Of a stretch of 51,357 nt of DNA, positions 1 to 12,071 are shown one piece after another. Numbering within the stretch: position 1 is the stretch's first letter; the number at the start of each line of letters is the position of its first letter. The stretch comes from Halocafeteria seosinensis (lineage: Eukaryota; Sar; Bigyra; Bicosoecida): positions 1 to 51,357 of the forward strand of contig LVLI01000583.1 in the NCBI GenBank assembly GCA_001687465.1. The letters run 5' to 3'. The position numbers and the translations under genes were made by a program. The notes beneath the pieces are model-generated. The model was not told where the DNA came from. It saw nothing but the letters and a program-made list of their open reading frames with translations, and did no database searches.

Positions 1-1979
1 GAGCAAGCTACACGAATTGACTTATACGTGCAAGAGGAAACTAACAACAATATCCTCCCAATCCTATTAAGCAATGAACTGCTAGCTAGCCATGCGGAGG
101 TCCCATGGGATGTGACGGAAACGGATACTGAAGTTCGGGTCTGCGTCAATGCTTTGAAGTCACTCGTTTATGCTGCCTCTCTCATAGTGGAACAGCGGGC
201 CTGTAGCTGTCAGACACGGGCGTCAGCTGCTACCTAAGTGTAGCGGCTAACATCCAGCTGCCGGTGGGCCATCACACCTTCGTCGTTGTCTCAGGCACAC
301 TCCAGGTCCACGGCGCGTGGCATACGTAGTGTTTCCAAATGATCGCACTCCACTTATTGGATCAAGTCAAAACTGCGCGACATGAAAAGCGGACTGCCTT
401 CCTTGAGACTTCGGACACTTTAGGATTGACGTACCTACGAATAACATGGAATGAGCTCGGGACTCTACGGACGAGGTTAGACAGGTTCTTTTGTGGATTC
501 AATTACCCCGGGAAAGTGAGCGAAACTCATAGCAAATCATTGTTTTTATAGGCTCCATCGACTGAATTTGTGAGCCTCTTCGATGGTGTATGTGGTGGTA
601 CGGGTCGTTCTGGAAAGAGGGATGAGTACAATTCTCTTACGGCAATTTTCCATTGAAGATATGTGAACCAGTGGCGTCAGCCACGGGGTCGGTACTATCT
701 CTGGATACGAAAGACTCCCGGAGAGGCTAGCGATTTGCAAGGACTTGGGTGGGTGGGAACCCGTTGACGAAGTGCGATACTCCCGCCACCCGAGGAAAAG
801 CTGCATTTGTCTCGTCAATTTGAGGAAGCAAGCCGGCAAACGAATGGCAGAGGATGTCTACTAGGATTTGCCCCTTATCCTTAGATCCTACTGACCTTCT
901 TTGCCATGTTGCGGCATTTATAGTTTCGTTTTCGCGTGCGAACACAAAAAATCTTACTAAATTGAGCACAGGCGGAGCGAATCACATGACGATGAAATGG
1001 ATCGCAACGAACACACTCAGCGCGACCAATTCGAGTAGTCAAAGGGGCACGGTACCCCATGGTACACATGCACGTGTTTGCCTCATACCTTGGCTTCATG
1101 GATCCAGGCGGATCACATGTTAGTGATGTCACATACACTAGGCCCCTCTCAGAACCAGAAAGACGAAGCAGAGATGGTCCTATATGTGGATTTTCACCAC
1201 ATTTGTATTGAGGAGCTTACGGTTTCAGGAGATCAAACTTTTTCTCAAACAGCCTAGCTGTGGGTGTCAGACCGAAGAGGTTCAGAACCGTTCAGTTCGC
1301 TGGCTCTTCCCTACCCACCAGGCGATTCAACGTCGTTTCTGCCCTTGATTCGCTGAGTAGCTTAACGGAAGTGATGTCCTTAGTCGGATAACCGGAGTTC
1401 GATGGGCTAATTCCCCTCCACTAACCAGCGTCTCCGGACTAGCAACTAAACAGGCGCAGAACATAGCACTCGGATACCGCCCTCTGTTCCATCGAATGCT
1501 TGGGCTCCACTCTCCGGCAGTATACCCTTATCCATCGTATTCCTGCTTAGGGGTAGTGAGCTGAAAATGATAGTGTAGGTTGACTAATCTGAGCTGGGGT
1601 GAAACCATGGGAAACCAAATGCCTGAACACGTTGTCGAGCGACCGAGGACGCAATCCTCAGAACAGCTGATACCCATAGACTCTATACGTAGGATGGATT
1701 GGAAAAGTGCACACAAGAGATATGGATGCAATGAGGTTAGCATCTATTTATTTCTTATGTCTACGGACCGAAGTATCTGAACAGTTGTACAAGGAGTGAG
1801 TGACTCGCACAAACCGGTATACTGTTCAGCGAGGTCTTTCCGGAAACACGCTATTGTTGCAATTGACAACTCCGGGTAATCCCGGGATCAAGATCAGGAG
1901 ACGCTTATGAGTATTTTCGCTTGCACGGAGGTTGCTCTTTGTCTATGGGGTTTCTTGGGCTGATCACTGTTCTTTTGAT
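1..1979. other. Left intergenic stretch, no recognised gene
   Basis: About 2 kb before the homeobox gene. Only short open frames (60-100 codons) occur on both strands, they overlap each other, and none shows a familiar domain or links to a neighbour through well-placed splice sites. A promoter for the homeobox gene presumably lies at the right end, but I see no clear core element. An exon of a gene that starts outside the window cannot be excluded. Confidence 0.5.
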
Positions 1980-3021
1980 ATGTTCGAATCAAATGGATGT
2001 CCAGATGACTGGGTGAGCCAAATGTTCCAACAGATGCCAAGGGGAAGAATGGTTAACCAACAGTTTTCCGGCAAAAGAGAGAAGGCGTTTTCGCTCCAAA
2101 AACATGCAGAGATTCTGCCTCCTGTTTCTCTACACTGTTGTCCATATATTCCAGGTGACAACAGGAGCTGCTTGAAGGACGGCATTCCCAGGAATCTTGG
2201 TCGAACTGTACGCCCACTCCAGCCTTCTATGACTTTTCATTTGTGCAATCCACAGAACTTGCGTAAAAGAATACGTTCGGAGTCATCTCAGGATACACCG
2301 TTTGCGGAAGACCAAGCCTCAGAGTGGCATCAGGATTTGTCACCTACTATGATGCCCAGGACAAGGATGAGCAAGGCTCGAATGGAAGCAGAAAAGTTAT
2401 CTCATTGCTTCAGCTTCTGCGCACCCCCCGCCTCTTATGTACAGAGTCAAAAGCGTACGTGGAAGCGTGTACTCTCAATTCGAGTCAACAGTGTTTCGTG
2501 TGTGACTCCTGCATTTATTCTGTGCAGAGACACAAACTACATTGCAGCATGAGTTATACCAACGCTCGGTGCTTAAAGGTGATTATACTAGCAAAGTAAA
2601 CTAGCCCAGCTCTGACATCACCTGACTCCGTGTTGCAGAGTGGATGATGCAGCATTGGGCCTTTCCATACCCCGGTCCCGGGGCGCTGGAGAAGCTGGTA
2701 GCAGAAACTCGCCTCACCACAACACAATTGGAAAACTGGGTAAGTTGCGTTGATACGTCAGATACTTCTTCATAACAATACCAAAACGTGTGCTTATCGA
2801 ACACGTTACAGTTCCGAAATGAGCGACGAAGGCACTGGAGACCCTACATGGCCGAGTACTACCCTGACGCGCTGGAGTTCGCTGAAGAAATCCGTGGAAC
2901 CCGTCAAGACGGTGGTATCCCCTCCTTGCCTCGTACTAGCCTAGACTTGTACGTAGAGGCTGCAAGTATTGCATCTACCCGTTGGAAACAGTATCCGGAA
3001 TGGAGCCAAGCCAATTTGTAG
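1980..3021 (+). CDS. TALE-class homeodomain protein
   Basis: Predicted exons 1980-2454, 2528-2578, 2639-2739 and 2812-3021 give 278 residues; all joins keep phase and use GT-AG introns of 60-73 bases. The C-terminal half holds a Homeobox_KN (TALE) domain at about residues 168-222. The TALE signature PYP is at 185-187 and the recognition helix reads NWFRNERRRHW (208-218), with the DNA-contacting W, F, N and R of helix 3 present. The last intron splits helix 3 exactly between the invariant W and F. The N-terminal 155 residues have no recognised domain, and the first exon is the least certain: ATG 1980 is the first ATG in its frame, but an upstream exon is possible. By family it should be a nuclear DNA-binding transcription regulator; TALE proteins often act as heterodimers, including in sexual-cycle control. 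No partner homeobox gene is seen nearby. Confidence 0.85.
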
Positions 3022-4352
3022 CATGCAACCCTCGTTTACCGCGTACAGCTGTCGAGCTACACACAACATAGAATGGGTTCCGATTTTGGTATAGTGCATG
3101 TTTGTTCAGTTGATTGCATGTTTTACGACGATTTATTTTGTCAGCAAAATATACAAATCGAGTTGTGACGAACCGCTGGTCCATGAATGAGGAGCGTGCG
3201 GTGCGGGTCCGATGAGATCAGACTAGAATCGAAGTGTTTCGAGAAACCTACCTTGCGTACGTATGTCGACACTCAAATGCAACGTACGTTCTGGTACACA
3301 AAGTTTAGAGTTTTTTCATGCTGGGGAAACCCCGCGATGCTGGAGCTTACTTCTCTGTTCGAACGGAGCTGGTTTCCGGTGGCGGTTTCCACCCCTGACC
3401 ATCGATATCCGTGATATCCGTCCTACCCCGGGTAAACCTACTTGCACTGCTCTCAGTTTGTGCTCACCCTTACACAGCTATTTAGCAGTGTTAGCAACTT
3501 AGCACCCGCTCCACTGATTGAAAAATCTCAGACGCGCTGCGGCGCTGGTCTCCATTGACAATTTTCACGTGCCGCTCGGAGCTCGAAGTTCTTGGGACCG
3601 ACATACATATAAAATAGGAAAATGAACGGGAATACACTACTTTGGAAAACTGCAAGCCACTCCCGCAGAGTATGCAATTGAATCAGCCGTCGGTCTTACG
3701 TCCAACCGTAGCGCGTGATCTCCGCGGAGTGGGCCGAGTTTTGGCTGGCCTCGGCGGTTGAAGACTCGGTGAAAGCGAGCGAGCGACAGCTTGCGGACTC
3801 ATCGTGCTGTCTTCAGTTCAATTGGATACCAATGGATTGCGAAAACGTGCTCTTATTGAACTAAGAATCTTTCGCCTATGGAGTGCAAGACCGACGAAGC
3901 GACGGTACATTTATGATTTCCATGCTGGGAGGGGAGTGTTCTTTCTGCAGGGCAAGCGTGTTCTGCCACTCTGTTGTCCGGCAGTAAAGCCAGCAGTACA
4001 AGAAATTGTATGTGTGCACTTCATTCCTGACATGCTGGTGGTGGACGGGAACGCCTCCCTATGTAGCACATGTATTGCTGTCGCCCATCGCTATATCCAT
4101 GAGACGGCGAAATAATTCAGCGCATACCGGTACTCTAAAAAGCTAGTAAAACCCAAAACGGGCCGTCGCCAAGTCGTCGACTTGAAGTCGATCATCGATG
4201 CTTGTCACAGCCCCCCAGGGATACGATAAGAATATGAAGATGGATATCCCCCAATGTGGAGAACGTACTTATGCATTTGGTGGAAGCTTACACCAAGCCT
4301 TTGTGACAGTGACTCTTCCGAACAGAAGTGGGCGTCTGCCGCGGAGGTAAAG
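3022..4352. other. Intergenic region with one doubtful ORF
   Basis: This 1.3 kb separates the homeobox gene from the phosphatase array. A 103-codon plus-strand frame at 3804-4115 is the longest open stretch. It has no recognised domain, low-complexity segment or paralogue in the window, so I do not call it a gene. An AT-rich TATAAAAT-like stretch sits near 3608, about 200 bases upstream of that frame, which is weak support at best. Confidence 0.45.
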
Positions 4353-5813
4353 ATGCGAGGCAGAACGACCGACCAGTCTACTTCTTGTGAGCAAATTTGT
4401 GACTCCACATCCAGTTCTAGCGAACGCGGTATGTCAAGTAGTGAAACATGATAGGCTTCTCTAACAGAACATGTTTTGGGCTTGCAGCGCTCGCACTGTC
4501 TTCTGTACCGACCTCTCAGGACCCTCCTTCTAAAGGGCGGATACCAGCCACACCAACGGTAAGGTCCCTAAGTTGGGAAAGTGGAAGATATCCTGTACTC
4601 AGCGTATTATCAGAGCATGCAGAGCTCTATTTCTCTGTATAATCCCAACACTAGGAGGAATCGAGGCTCCGCTGAGGAGAGAAGGAAAAGGGTATGCGAC
4701 GAATATTGCACTTTACTGCGGACGGTCTGTCTACACAAGCTACCAAATCGTTCATGTCTACTTCTAGCACAGAGCTTGAACCCACGGCCTCATTGCTATC
4801 ATTCAAAAGAGCACGGCCGTCATAGACCGTATATTGAGAGGTCTGCTGAAAGTTTACAAGGAAGTGAAACACAAGAAAGTTCCCGAGCCAAGGGAAAATC
4901 CGGCATTTTGAACAAGCTCTGTTGTACTGGGATAGACTTCGTTAGCGAACCGGAGACACCAAAGCAGATATCCTACAAGAAAGTCGTTCCCCAGCACCGC
5001 GGGAACCGTGCACGTCGGAGCACGAACCAACGTCACCTGGTAAGACTACTGCTGGCTATGGTGTCTGTCAACCTCATTTTGTGACTAGCAGCACCCCCTC
5101 CCGCAGACGGCATCTGCCATAGAGGAGAAGAAATTTTGCCTTGTTTTGGACCTTGATGAAACACTAATCCATGCTACGTTCCAGGTATGGACGATACTAC
5201 TATTGGAAGCATGATCACCGACGCGTTTCGATCATATAATGAAGGAATGCTTTGTTTTGGTGTTTTCAGGAGATGCAAGCCCCAGATTTCGTGGTTGATG
5301 TCCCTTGCGCGAATTCAACATTTAGGATTAATGTCAAAAAGAGACCATATCTTGACGAGTTCCTGGGGGCAATGGTACGTGTTGCTCGCTTATTTTGGAA
5401 ATGTCCGAAATGCTCGTGAGCTTGTACATGTAGTATTGTGCTTGCAGTCGCAAAACTTTGAGATCGGTATTTTTACCGCTGCTGTACAATCCTATGCCGA
5501 GGAAGCAATACATAAGCTTGGCAGTACTGCTGTCAATTGGAAGCTATACAGAAGTTCATGCACAATTCGTTCTGACCAGGTGGTCAAAGACTTGAGAACC
5601 CTTAAACGTGACCTAAGCCGGACTATCATTATAGATGATAACTCCAACAGCTTCTTGTTACAACCTGAGAATGGCGTTCAATGTGCCTCGTATACTGGTG
5701 AACCTGACGACACAGAGCTCCTGAAGTTGAAGGAGCTACTAGACAGTATCCCTGATGATGTTGACGATATCAGAACCTTTCTGGCAGAACGCAATTCTTC
5801 CGACCCAAATTAA
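4353..5813 (+). CDS. NIF/FCP-SCP family phosphatase, array copy 1
   Basis: Seven exons: 4353-4428, 4488-4558, 4623-4691, 4773-5039, 5107-5184, 5270-5374 and 5448-5813, giving 343 residues. The exon with LVLDLDETL supplies the HAD-type DxDxT active site, with D176 as nucleophile and D178 as acid. Next come KRPYLDEFL, the motif II-like IFTAA, the conserved KDL lysine and the IIIDD metal-binding aspartates, in the order expected of CTD-small-phosphatase/Dullard-like enzymes, which dephosphorylate serine or threonine on partner proteins. The N-terminal 160 residues are basic, Ser/Arg-rich and have no recognised domain or obvious membrane segment; a CCTGIDFVSEPE-like motif is shared with copy 2. 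An in-frame ATG at 4254 would add 33 residues. The 81-base intron 4692-4772 has no stop and a length divisible by three, so its retention would be in frame. Substrate and location are unknown. Confidence 0.85.
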
Positions 5814-7174
5814 AGTTAAAGGAGAAAAAATTTCGCCTCTGCTAAAGCAAAGAAATTGACTTCCATAGTCGGATGCCGACTCCCAGTATAATGCGAAGAA
5901 GAATGCGATACATTGTGGATCCGTGATAATTCGTGTTTACGTATCTGTCTTAATCTCATTACGACTCAACTCGGTGATACACGTGGCAAAGTTTTCCAGG
6001 TTTTCGACGAACACGAGTACAAACACTTCAGAAACGATATGACTGTTGAACCCTGTCCTACTTACATGTGGCACTAGGGGCCCTGTCCCCAATGGCGGGT
6101 GATACCCGGTACAGTAACTGATCAGTGAACTAAAAAGCAGTACACAGCGTAGATTCAGCTGATTATGATATGCTACAGTCGAGAGCAGCGCGTTAGCTGC
6201 CGTTATGATGCATCCGCAGTACTTACCATATGTAGGTGGTGTACGACCACTAGGTAAATGGAAAGGTGTGGCGTAACCCAATACCCTAACTCTGCTGTTC
6301 GAGCTCTTTCGATGGCTTTTTAGCACTCCCATCAATTATGGTTTTACGACTTTGCTTCCTTCTCAGCGAAATTCGCATCGCCAGGCTGTTGTCGGCAACA
6401 CTGCATCATCAGTTTCGTTTCCCGCTCTTGGAGCCAGTGTTCTGAAGCAGCTGTTCTGCGGCTGCTTTAGCCAAGGAGAAACAATGCATGACTGTGGCTT
6501 ACAAAGATTTTGCCACCAAGGACAGTAGTGCTCACTGTCTATTGGTACGGTACAATTCTCCGTACATTTACTTGCGTACAACCTGCGGTAGCTGCTGTCG
6601 ACAGTAGCGGGTTTCGTGCCCTTGAAGGTACAATTGTAGTGTTCGTCGGCATATCTACCATGTGGTATTTGGAGGAAATCTTTTGCATCCACCAGTAGCT
6701 CTTGTATTGCTCAGCTATGGCCCACTTGAGCTGCCATACCGTACTTACGTCACATCGTATTACCGTAGGATTGAAGCATGCTGAGCATCGCGCAGATGGT
6801 GAGTTGTCGCTTCGGGAGGAACCAAGAGCACACGTGTGAGCAAAAAAGATGGGTGGATTGAAACCAAGTTCTGAGACGAATCCCACTCCCTTGAGTCTAT
6901 ACACCGAGAGAGATGCCTACAATTTAGTATGCAACCATATCAGCTATAGTATCCCTGGTCTGCTTCGTCTGATTCGGTGTTCGTCGAATGTTCTTTCTAT
7001 CACCCTGGTTTGAAGGCTTGGAGATTTCATTACACGTCATACACGTGGGAATTTGCACGAGTGAAATATATCGGCAACCAATAAACCCGAGTATTTTTTA
7101 GTCAATCGCATACCTTAAGCTTCAATTTGTATATTTGGTCGACCTACATCGCTGATGCGAAATCCCCATAAAGG
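5814..7174. other. Spacer between phosphatase copies 1 and 2
   Basis: 1.36 kb with scattered open frames, mainly on the minus strand (5937-6335, 6363-6692, 6539-6904). Two good donor-like GTAAGTAC sequences occur on the minus strand near 6228 and 6748, but no chain of exons with a recognisable product could be built. No relic of a phosphatase copy was seen here. Confidence 0.4.
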
Positions 7175-8669
7175 ATGCCTACGAATAGCACGCAACGTGG
7201 AGAATGCACGAATACAGTTTCTGAGAGCGTGAGCATGGAGCGGGTAGATTACGACTCCAAACAGCAGACGGAGATCCGAGAACTACGGAGGGAGACTGGA
7301 CCATCTACTGGTCGTGAGGCATTTTACACTCCTTCCGACAATGATGAAAACGGTAGGTGGCATTGAAAATATTTGCTTTTTGTCATTGAACATTCTCGGG
7401 TGTGTTCATAATTCGCAGAACTGTATTCTGTCCGCACCGGTCTCGATCCGGTTGCCAGCACTCAGATTCCGACTATTCTTCACGTTGAACAACATTCTAA
7501 GCAAAAGAGGTTTACTAAGAGTACACAGAGCTCCATTTTTCAGCATAACTCTAACTTCAGCAGAAACCGAGGGCCTTCTCGCGTCCGGAGGAAAAAGGTG
7601 TGCTGTGTAACATGGCCGCTCCGTGAGTCACGCGCCAAGAACTACCATATACGTGTACTTCTGGTGCAGAGTTCGCGACATCAAGGTTACTTTATAAGAG
7701 AGAAAGAATATCAGCGACATGAAGTTCAGAAATCTACGGAGGGATCATTGCAGAAGAGTGGAACTCACGGAACCTCGAAAGCATTCGGTTCTTTGAAGAA
7801 GCTGTGTTGTGCTTGCACTAGCGTCGACTTTGTCAGCGAACCGGAAATCCGCCAAATGGCGTCGCATAAGCAGGTGGCTCCCGAAAACTATTGGTATCGC
7901 GTGGTTCATGGACGCCACAATGTAAGAAAACCTGTGGGATCTTAATGGTGCGCAGCTGTTGTAGTTCACTACTGTATGCATTTGCTGCAGCGTACCGCAC
8001 AATCACAAAAGAAACCTTGCCTAGTTTTGGACCTTGACGAGACTTTAGTGCATGCTACATTCGAGGTACGGAGGAAACTGTGCTACAGTGTGGTGTGCTT
8101 GTAGCCTGGATTCTTCTTGCCTGGTCAGAAAATGGAGTGTCCGGATTTCGTAGTTGATGTTCCCTACGCGAGTCAGAATTGGAGGATTAGTGTCAAAAAG
8201 AGACCGCATGTGGATGAGTTCCTAGAGGCAATGGTATGCTAATGCTCAAATATTCTTTAGAGGTTCAAAATGTAGCGTTTGTAGTACCCTGGTGAAGTTC
8301 TTGCAGTCGGAAAAATTTGAAATTGGTATCTTTACCGCAGCTTTAAAAGCATATGCTAAGGAAACAATCAATAAGCTTGGCAGAAATGCAGTCAGTTGGG
8401 CTCTATATAGAAGCTCGTGTACTTATTACTCTAATCAGGTGGTCAAAGACTTGAGGATACTCAACCGCGACATCCGTCGGACTGTAATTGTCGACGATAA
8501 CTCCTATAGGTTCTTGCTCCAACCAAGTAATGGGATTCAATGCTCCTCGTTCAATGGCGAAAATGGTGATACAGAGCTTCTCAACCTAAAGGAGCTACTG
8601 CAAGCGGTCCCCGATAATGTGGAGGACGTTCGGCCATTTCTGGAAGAATGGAGTCCTACAAAAAACTGA
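7175..8669 (+). CDS. NIF/FCP-SCP family phosphatase, array copy 2
   Basis: Six exons: 7175-7352, 7419-7597, 7670-7921, 7991-8065, 8129-8233 and 8307-8669, giving 383 residues. The catalytic region starts at LVLDLDETLVHATFE (D217 and D219 of DxDxT) and continues with VKKRPHVDEFLEAM, FEIGIFTAALKAYA, VVKDLRILNRD and VIVDDNS, as in copy 1. The last three exons match copies 1 and 4 in boundaries and nearly in length. The N-terminal 200 residues are hydrophilic, rich in Ser, Arg, Glu and Gln, and carry LKKLCCACTSVDFVSEPE. The second exon corresponds to two exons plus an intron in copies 1, 3 and 4, so this copy has either lost a splice event or keeps an intron too short to be sure of. A serine/threonine protein phosphatase role is inferred from the family. 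Confidence 0.87.
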
Positions 8670-9449
8670 ATAAAGTTGACATTAGGCAATGGCAAGTGAA
8701 TGGCTGAGGGAGCTCTAAGTATGTTGACGTGGGCCAGAGTGAAAATACTTCGTAAAGGTAGTGCACTGAACAGTAAGGTCCTGGTGTTAAAGCGCCACCC
8801 GGCCTCACGGTCTGACCCACACCCATGGTTTAACACCGCTCCAGCCATGAATACCCATGGAATGGATGGGAGTATAGTGGGGGATTTTACTCAGACGCTA
8901 TACTGTATACAGGATCTTATTCTATGTTGGAATGTCTTGTTGGGCAGTGAGTCATCAAGAAAGAACACCGGAGTTGGGACGCGACTCTGAAGACTCCAGC
9001 GGTTCGTCATGTCGATTATTGTTGTATCCATTGTGGCGAACGTGTAAAGTGACCATTTGGGACTTATTTGTGGTAAAGATCGCTTATTTCGAGGAGGAGG
9101 GCTGAGCTTCATTTGTGGTGTATGCGTGCGGCAGCCACTGCACTGCGGCACACCGGCTCTGGCGGGCTGAACTGGTTTCCTGGAAGGTTTTTCTTGACGC
9201 GGTCCATTGACTATGCCTTAATAGTCACCTTAATTTGTTGAAAAAATCCACAAAATGGCTATATATACTGGATAGAAAAGATTTCATTGTTTCGGTTTAC
9301 CAATGGCTCTGCTGAAAGGAGCCATAAACGGCCCTCATCGTGGCTGCTCTTGCAGATTCATCTTGAGGTGTAGTCGCATTTAAATGTATATGAGCTAGCA
9401 GATGCAAATGACAGTGAGTAGCGCTCATCGTGCTGAATTCACGCACGCA
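8670..9449. other. Spacer between phosphatase copies 2 and 3
   Basis: 780 bases. Short frames on both strands show nothing recognisable. A TATATATA-like stretch near 9260 lies about 190 bases upstream of the chosen start of copy 3 and could belong to its promoter, but this is only compositional. Confidence 0.4.
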
Positions 9450-10921
9450 ATGCCTACTCTCGCCTGGTCGGACGACGAATCCTCCGATGATGGCTTACCG
9501 TACGTTCCAAAGCCCGGGATTCAGAGTTCGAAGGGAAACCAACTTGCGCTGAACATCGGGGCGAGTACTTCAAAGAGTATTGATTCAAGACCGAAACTTA
9601 AAATTAAACGATTCTAGGCTATGCTAGCGTCTAATTGTGGTGGAAAGTACATCTTTGACCACTCGTATTGCAGGTTCGGCAACAATACCCACCCCTTGTC
9701 AGTTGAGGGATAGCTGGAATCAAGAGCGACGCGTAAGGGTACAAGTGGATATGCTAATTTGCTATTAGTTCTTATCATCACAGTTATGTTGTGTGACAGA
9801 GTCGGAGCTATAGTAGTGGCATACCAACATTTAACAGAAGCCGCCTTCGCAGAAAGACCGAGGTACATCTGGTAGTTTCAGAGTCTGGTTAAGCATTTCA
9901 GTGGTATCCGTTTGTTGGAACCTTCAGCCTACTGAATCCGTGCAATCGGAGGACAGCGAAGGGAAGGTGGCGAACAAGTCATCGAAGAGGAAGCTTCCAT
10001 TATTGAAGAGCCTCTTTTGTCGAGGGGAAGATGTCGTTAAGGATTCGGAGAAGCACGAAAGAGAGTCAATGAGAGGATCGGTCCCTAACTGTACTCCCAG
10101 CAGAAGACGTCCCAATTTGCTTGTCAGCCCTGCCCCATCGTTACATAAAAGAAGCAATGTAAGCAACTCGTGTATCGCCCGACGAATTATCGGCGAGAAC
10201 AGTTTCTTATCTAGAATCGTCCGTGCAGTACCGGCTTCCACGACTACAGCCCGATATTCCCGACAAACAAGAAAATAGGTTGTGCCTAGTCCTAGATCTT
10301 GATCAAACTTTACTGCATGGTTCTTTTAGCGTAAGCTTCGATGGGCGCATTTTCACCGTATTCGGTCTAGGAGGCCCATAATGCTTTGGAATGCAGGAGC
10401 TAGAGAACGCCGACTTCATAGTAAACGTTGACCACGTGGACTGGAATTGTAAAATTAGTGTATGGAAAAGACCTTACGTTAATGAGTTCTTGGAAGCCAT
10501 AGTAAGAACGAGTGCCTCTTTGTTATGGCGATGTGCCACATCCGACTGTTCGATGCAGGGGAAAAAGTTTGAAATAGGGATTTTCACATCCGCTCTGAAG
10601 GAATATGCCCAAGAAGCGGTGAACCAGTTAGACAAAAATCGAAGGGTAAGCTGGATTCTATGTCGAGACTCGTGCAGCCGATACAACTCTACACTAATAA
10701 AAGACTTACGGCTTCTCAATCGTGACCTTCATCGAACGATTATCATTGATGATGACCCCTCTTGCTTTTCGCTACATCCTGAAAATGGAGTTCGATGTTC
10801 CCCGTTTGTGGGGGAGGCAAATGACACTGAGCTCCGACGCTTACAGTCGTTCTTGGAGACCATCCCTGAAGACGTGCAAGATGCAAGGGTTTGGTTGCCA
10901 GCTTGGACCTCTTCGGGATAG
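9450..10921 (+). CDS. NIF/FCP-SCP family phosphatase, array copy 3 (divergent)
   Basis: Best model: 9450-9564, 9674-9732, 9800-9862, 9928-10158, 10250-10330, 10397-10501 and 10559-10921, about 338 residues. The end of exon 1 is uncertain: donors after 9564 and after 9576 both keep phase. The catalytic motif reads LVLDLDQTLLHGSF, so the DxDxT residues (D172, D174, T176) are kept while the usual Glu before Thr is Gln. KRPYVNEFLEAI, FEIGIFTSALKEYA, IKDLRLLNRDLHRT and IIIDDDPS follow. This is the most divergent intact copy, with an extra residue in the helix after the motif II region and no FVSEPE motif in its N-terminus. Its DNA is the closest match to the relic at 14244-14632. The N-terminal half is acidic, then basic and Ser-rich, with no recognised domain. 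In-frame ATGs at 9402 and 9408 would lengthen it slightly. Confidence 0.8.
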
Positions 10922-12071
10922 TATCAAGTGTGCATATTCCGGCTGTTGTATATGACTCTGTTGAGTAAGACAAGACAATTAATTGTTTTCCGTGCAAGAC
11001 CAAGCATCTTCACTACAGATGAGAAAATTTGAATGCTATTGTAACTTGAGACTCTGAGAGCATTGGGAGGCACATGTGTATATTCTCTGAGGACTATAAT
11101 CCTTCGACATGTCCCTATTGTTTGGGTGCGCATCTATCCAGTTGCCATAGTATGAGCGGGTGTCTTTGATAGCTACTGTTTCCTCCTGCTTCACTATGGC
11201 AAGGGGTCATGTCATCGTCACGAGACTGGCGCACTGTGCTGTCTGTGTCTAACACATGTCTCTATCCAAGCACAGACTGGGCAAGAATCCACTTGATTCC
11301 TTGAAAGTGGTATTAAACCGTTGCTCACAACATTGGTGCCACCATTCCAGATATTGTTGACACTCATACTGTACATGCTCATAGTACACCGTCGTTGTGT
11401 TCCCTTGGATCTTCAGGTGCATCGGTAGCTGCAGAAAGAGCGATCGCCATCCGCTACAGTCTTTAGCGGACTCCCAACAGATGTGTGCTTGACGACGGCG
11501 TCATCTGCGTACAGCGGATTTAACCAAGCATCTGCAAGACTAGCTGCACGTGCGAACTCCGCATGAGGTCTCCGCCAGGCACCGAAACCTGGGCAGCAGA
11601 AACCACTTCAAGTCAATCCTCATGGGTTGGAATCTACTAACTCCGTTCGTTTGTGTACTTACGTTTCCTTGGGATAATAAGCAACGAAGCGAGATAGAGT
11701 CTTTAGGTCTCGTACTGCTAGTTTGTCTGTGTGTATTTGTATTGCTCCTACCGGAAGACGTGCAGTCTACAGGCTACGCTTGCGTCGCTGGCGGTGTTCT
11801 TCATGTCCGTAAGAACGGCTGCCCGGTGATGCGGCATCCGTACTACGTTCCACAGGGTAGCAGTACAATAAAGTTGTAATAGCGAGAAACAAAACCCTAT
11901 AGTTTACAGGAATAACTTTGATGGTTCTGTCTCTCCTGCGACCACTCTATACTTGTCTAAGCAGGCAGCACTTAAGAAGACACTGATTCCAGGAGCCGGT
12001 TCAAACTTGGTATGATTGTTCATTCGGCCCTGAGGCCATACTGTTTTAGAAAAGGACAATCAAAATTTCTA
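10922..12071. other. Spacer between phosphatase copies 3 and 4
   Basis: 1.15 kb. The longest frame (11550-11879, plus, 109 codons) encodes a stretch with one hydrophobic segment but no recognised domain and no paralogue in the window. I do not treat it as a gene. Nothing else was seen. Confidence 0.4.

Noticed and set aside
1932-1979. Longer start for the homeobox protein
   Set aside because: The extended frame begins with TTG; 1980 is the first ATG.
3804-4115. 103-codon plus-strand ORF
   Set aside because: No domain, paralogue or splice partner; its length is within chance expectation in a 1.3 kb spacer.
5937-6904. Overlapping minus-strand frames with two strong donor-like sites, a possible multi-exon gene
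   Set aside because: The frame at 6539-6904 has no early ATG, no phase-compatible acceptor chain could be built, and no domain is recognisable.
11550-11879. 109-codon plus-strand ORF with a hydrophobic stretch
   Set aside because: It lies in a spacer between array copies with nothing to support translation.
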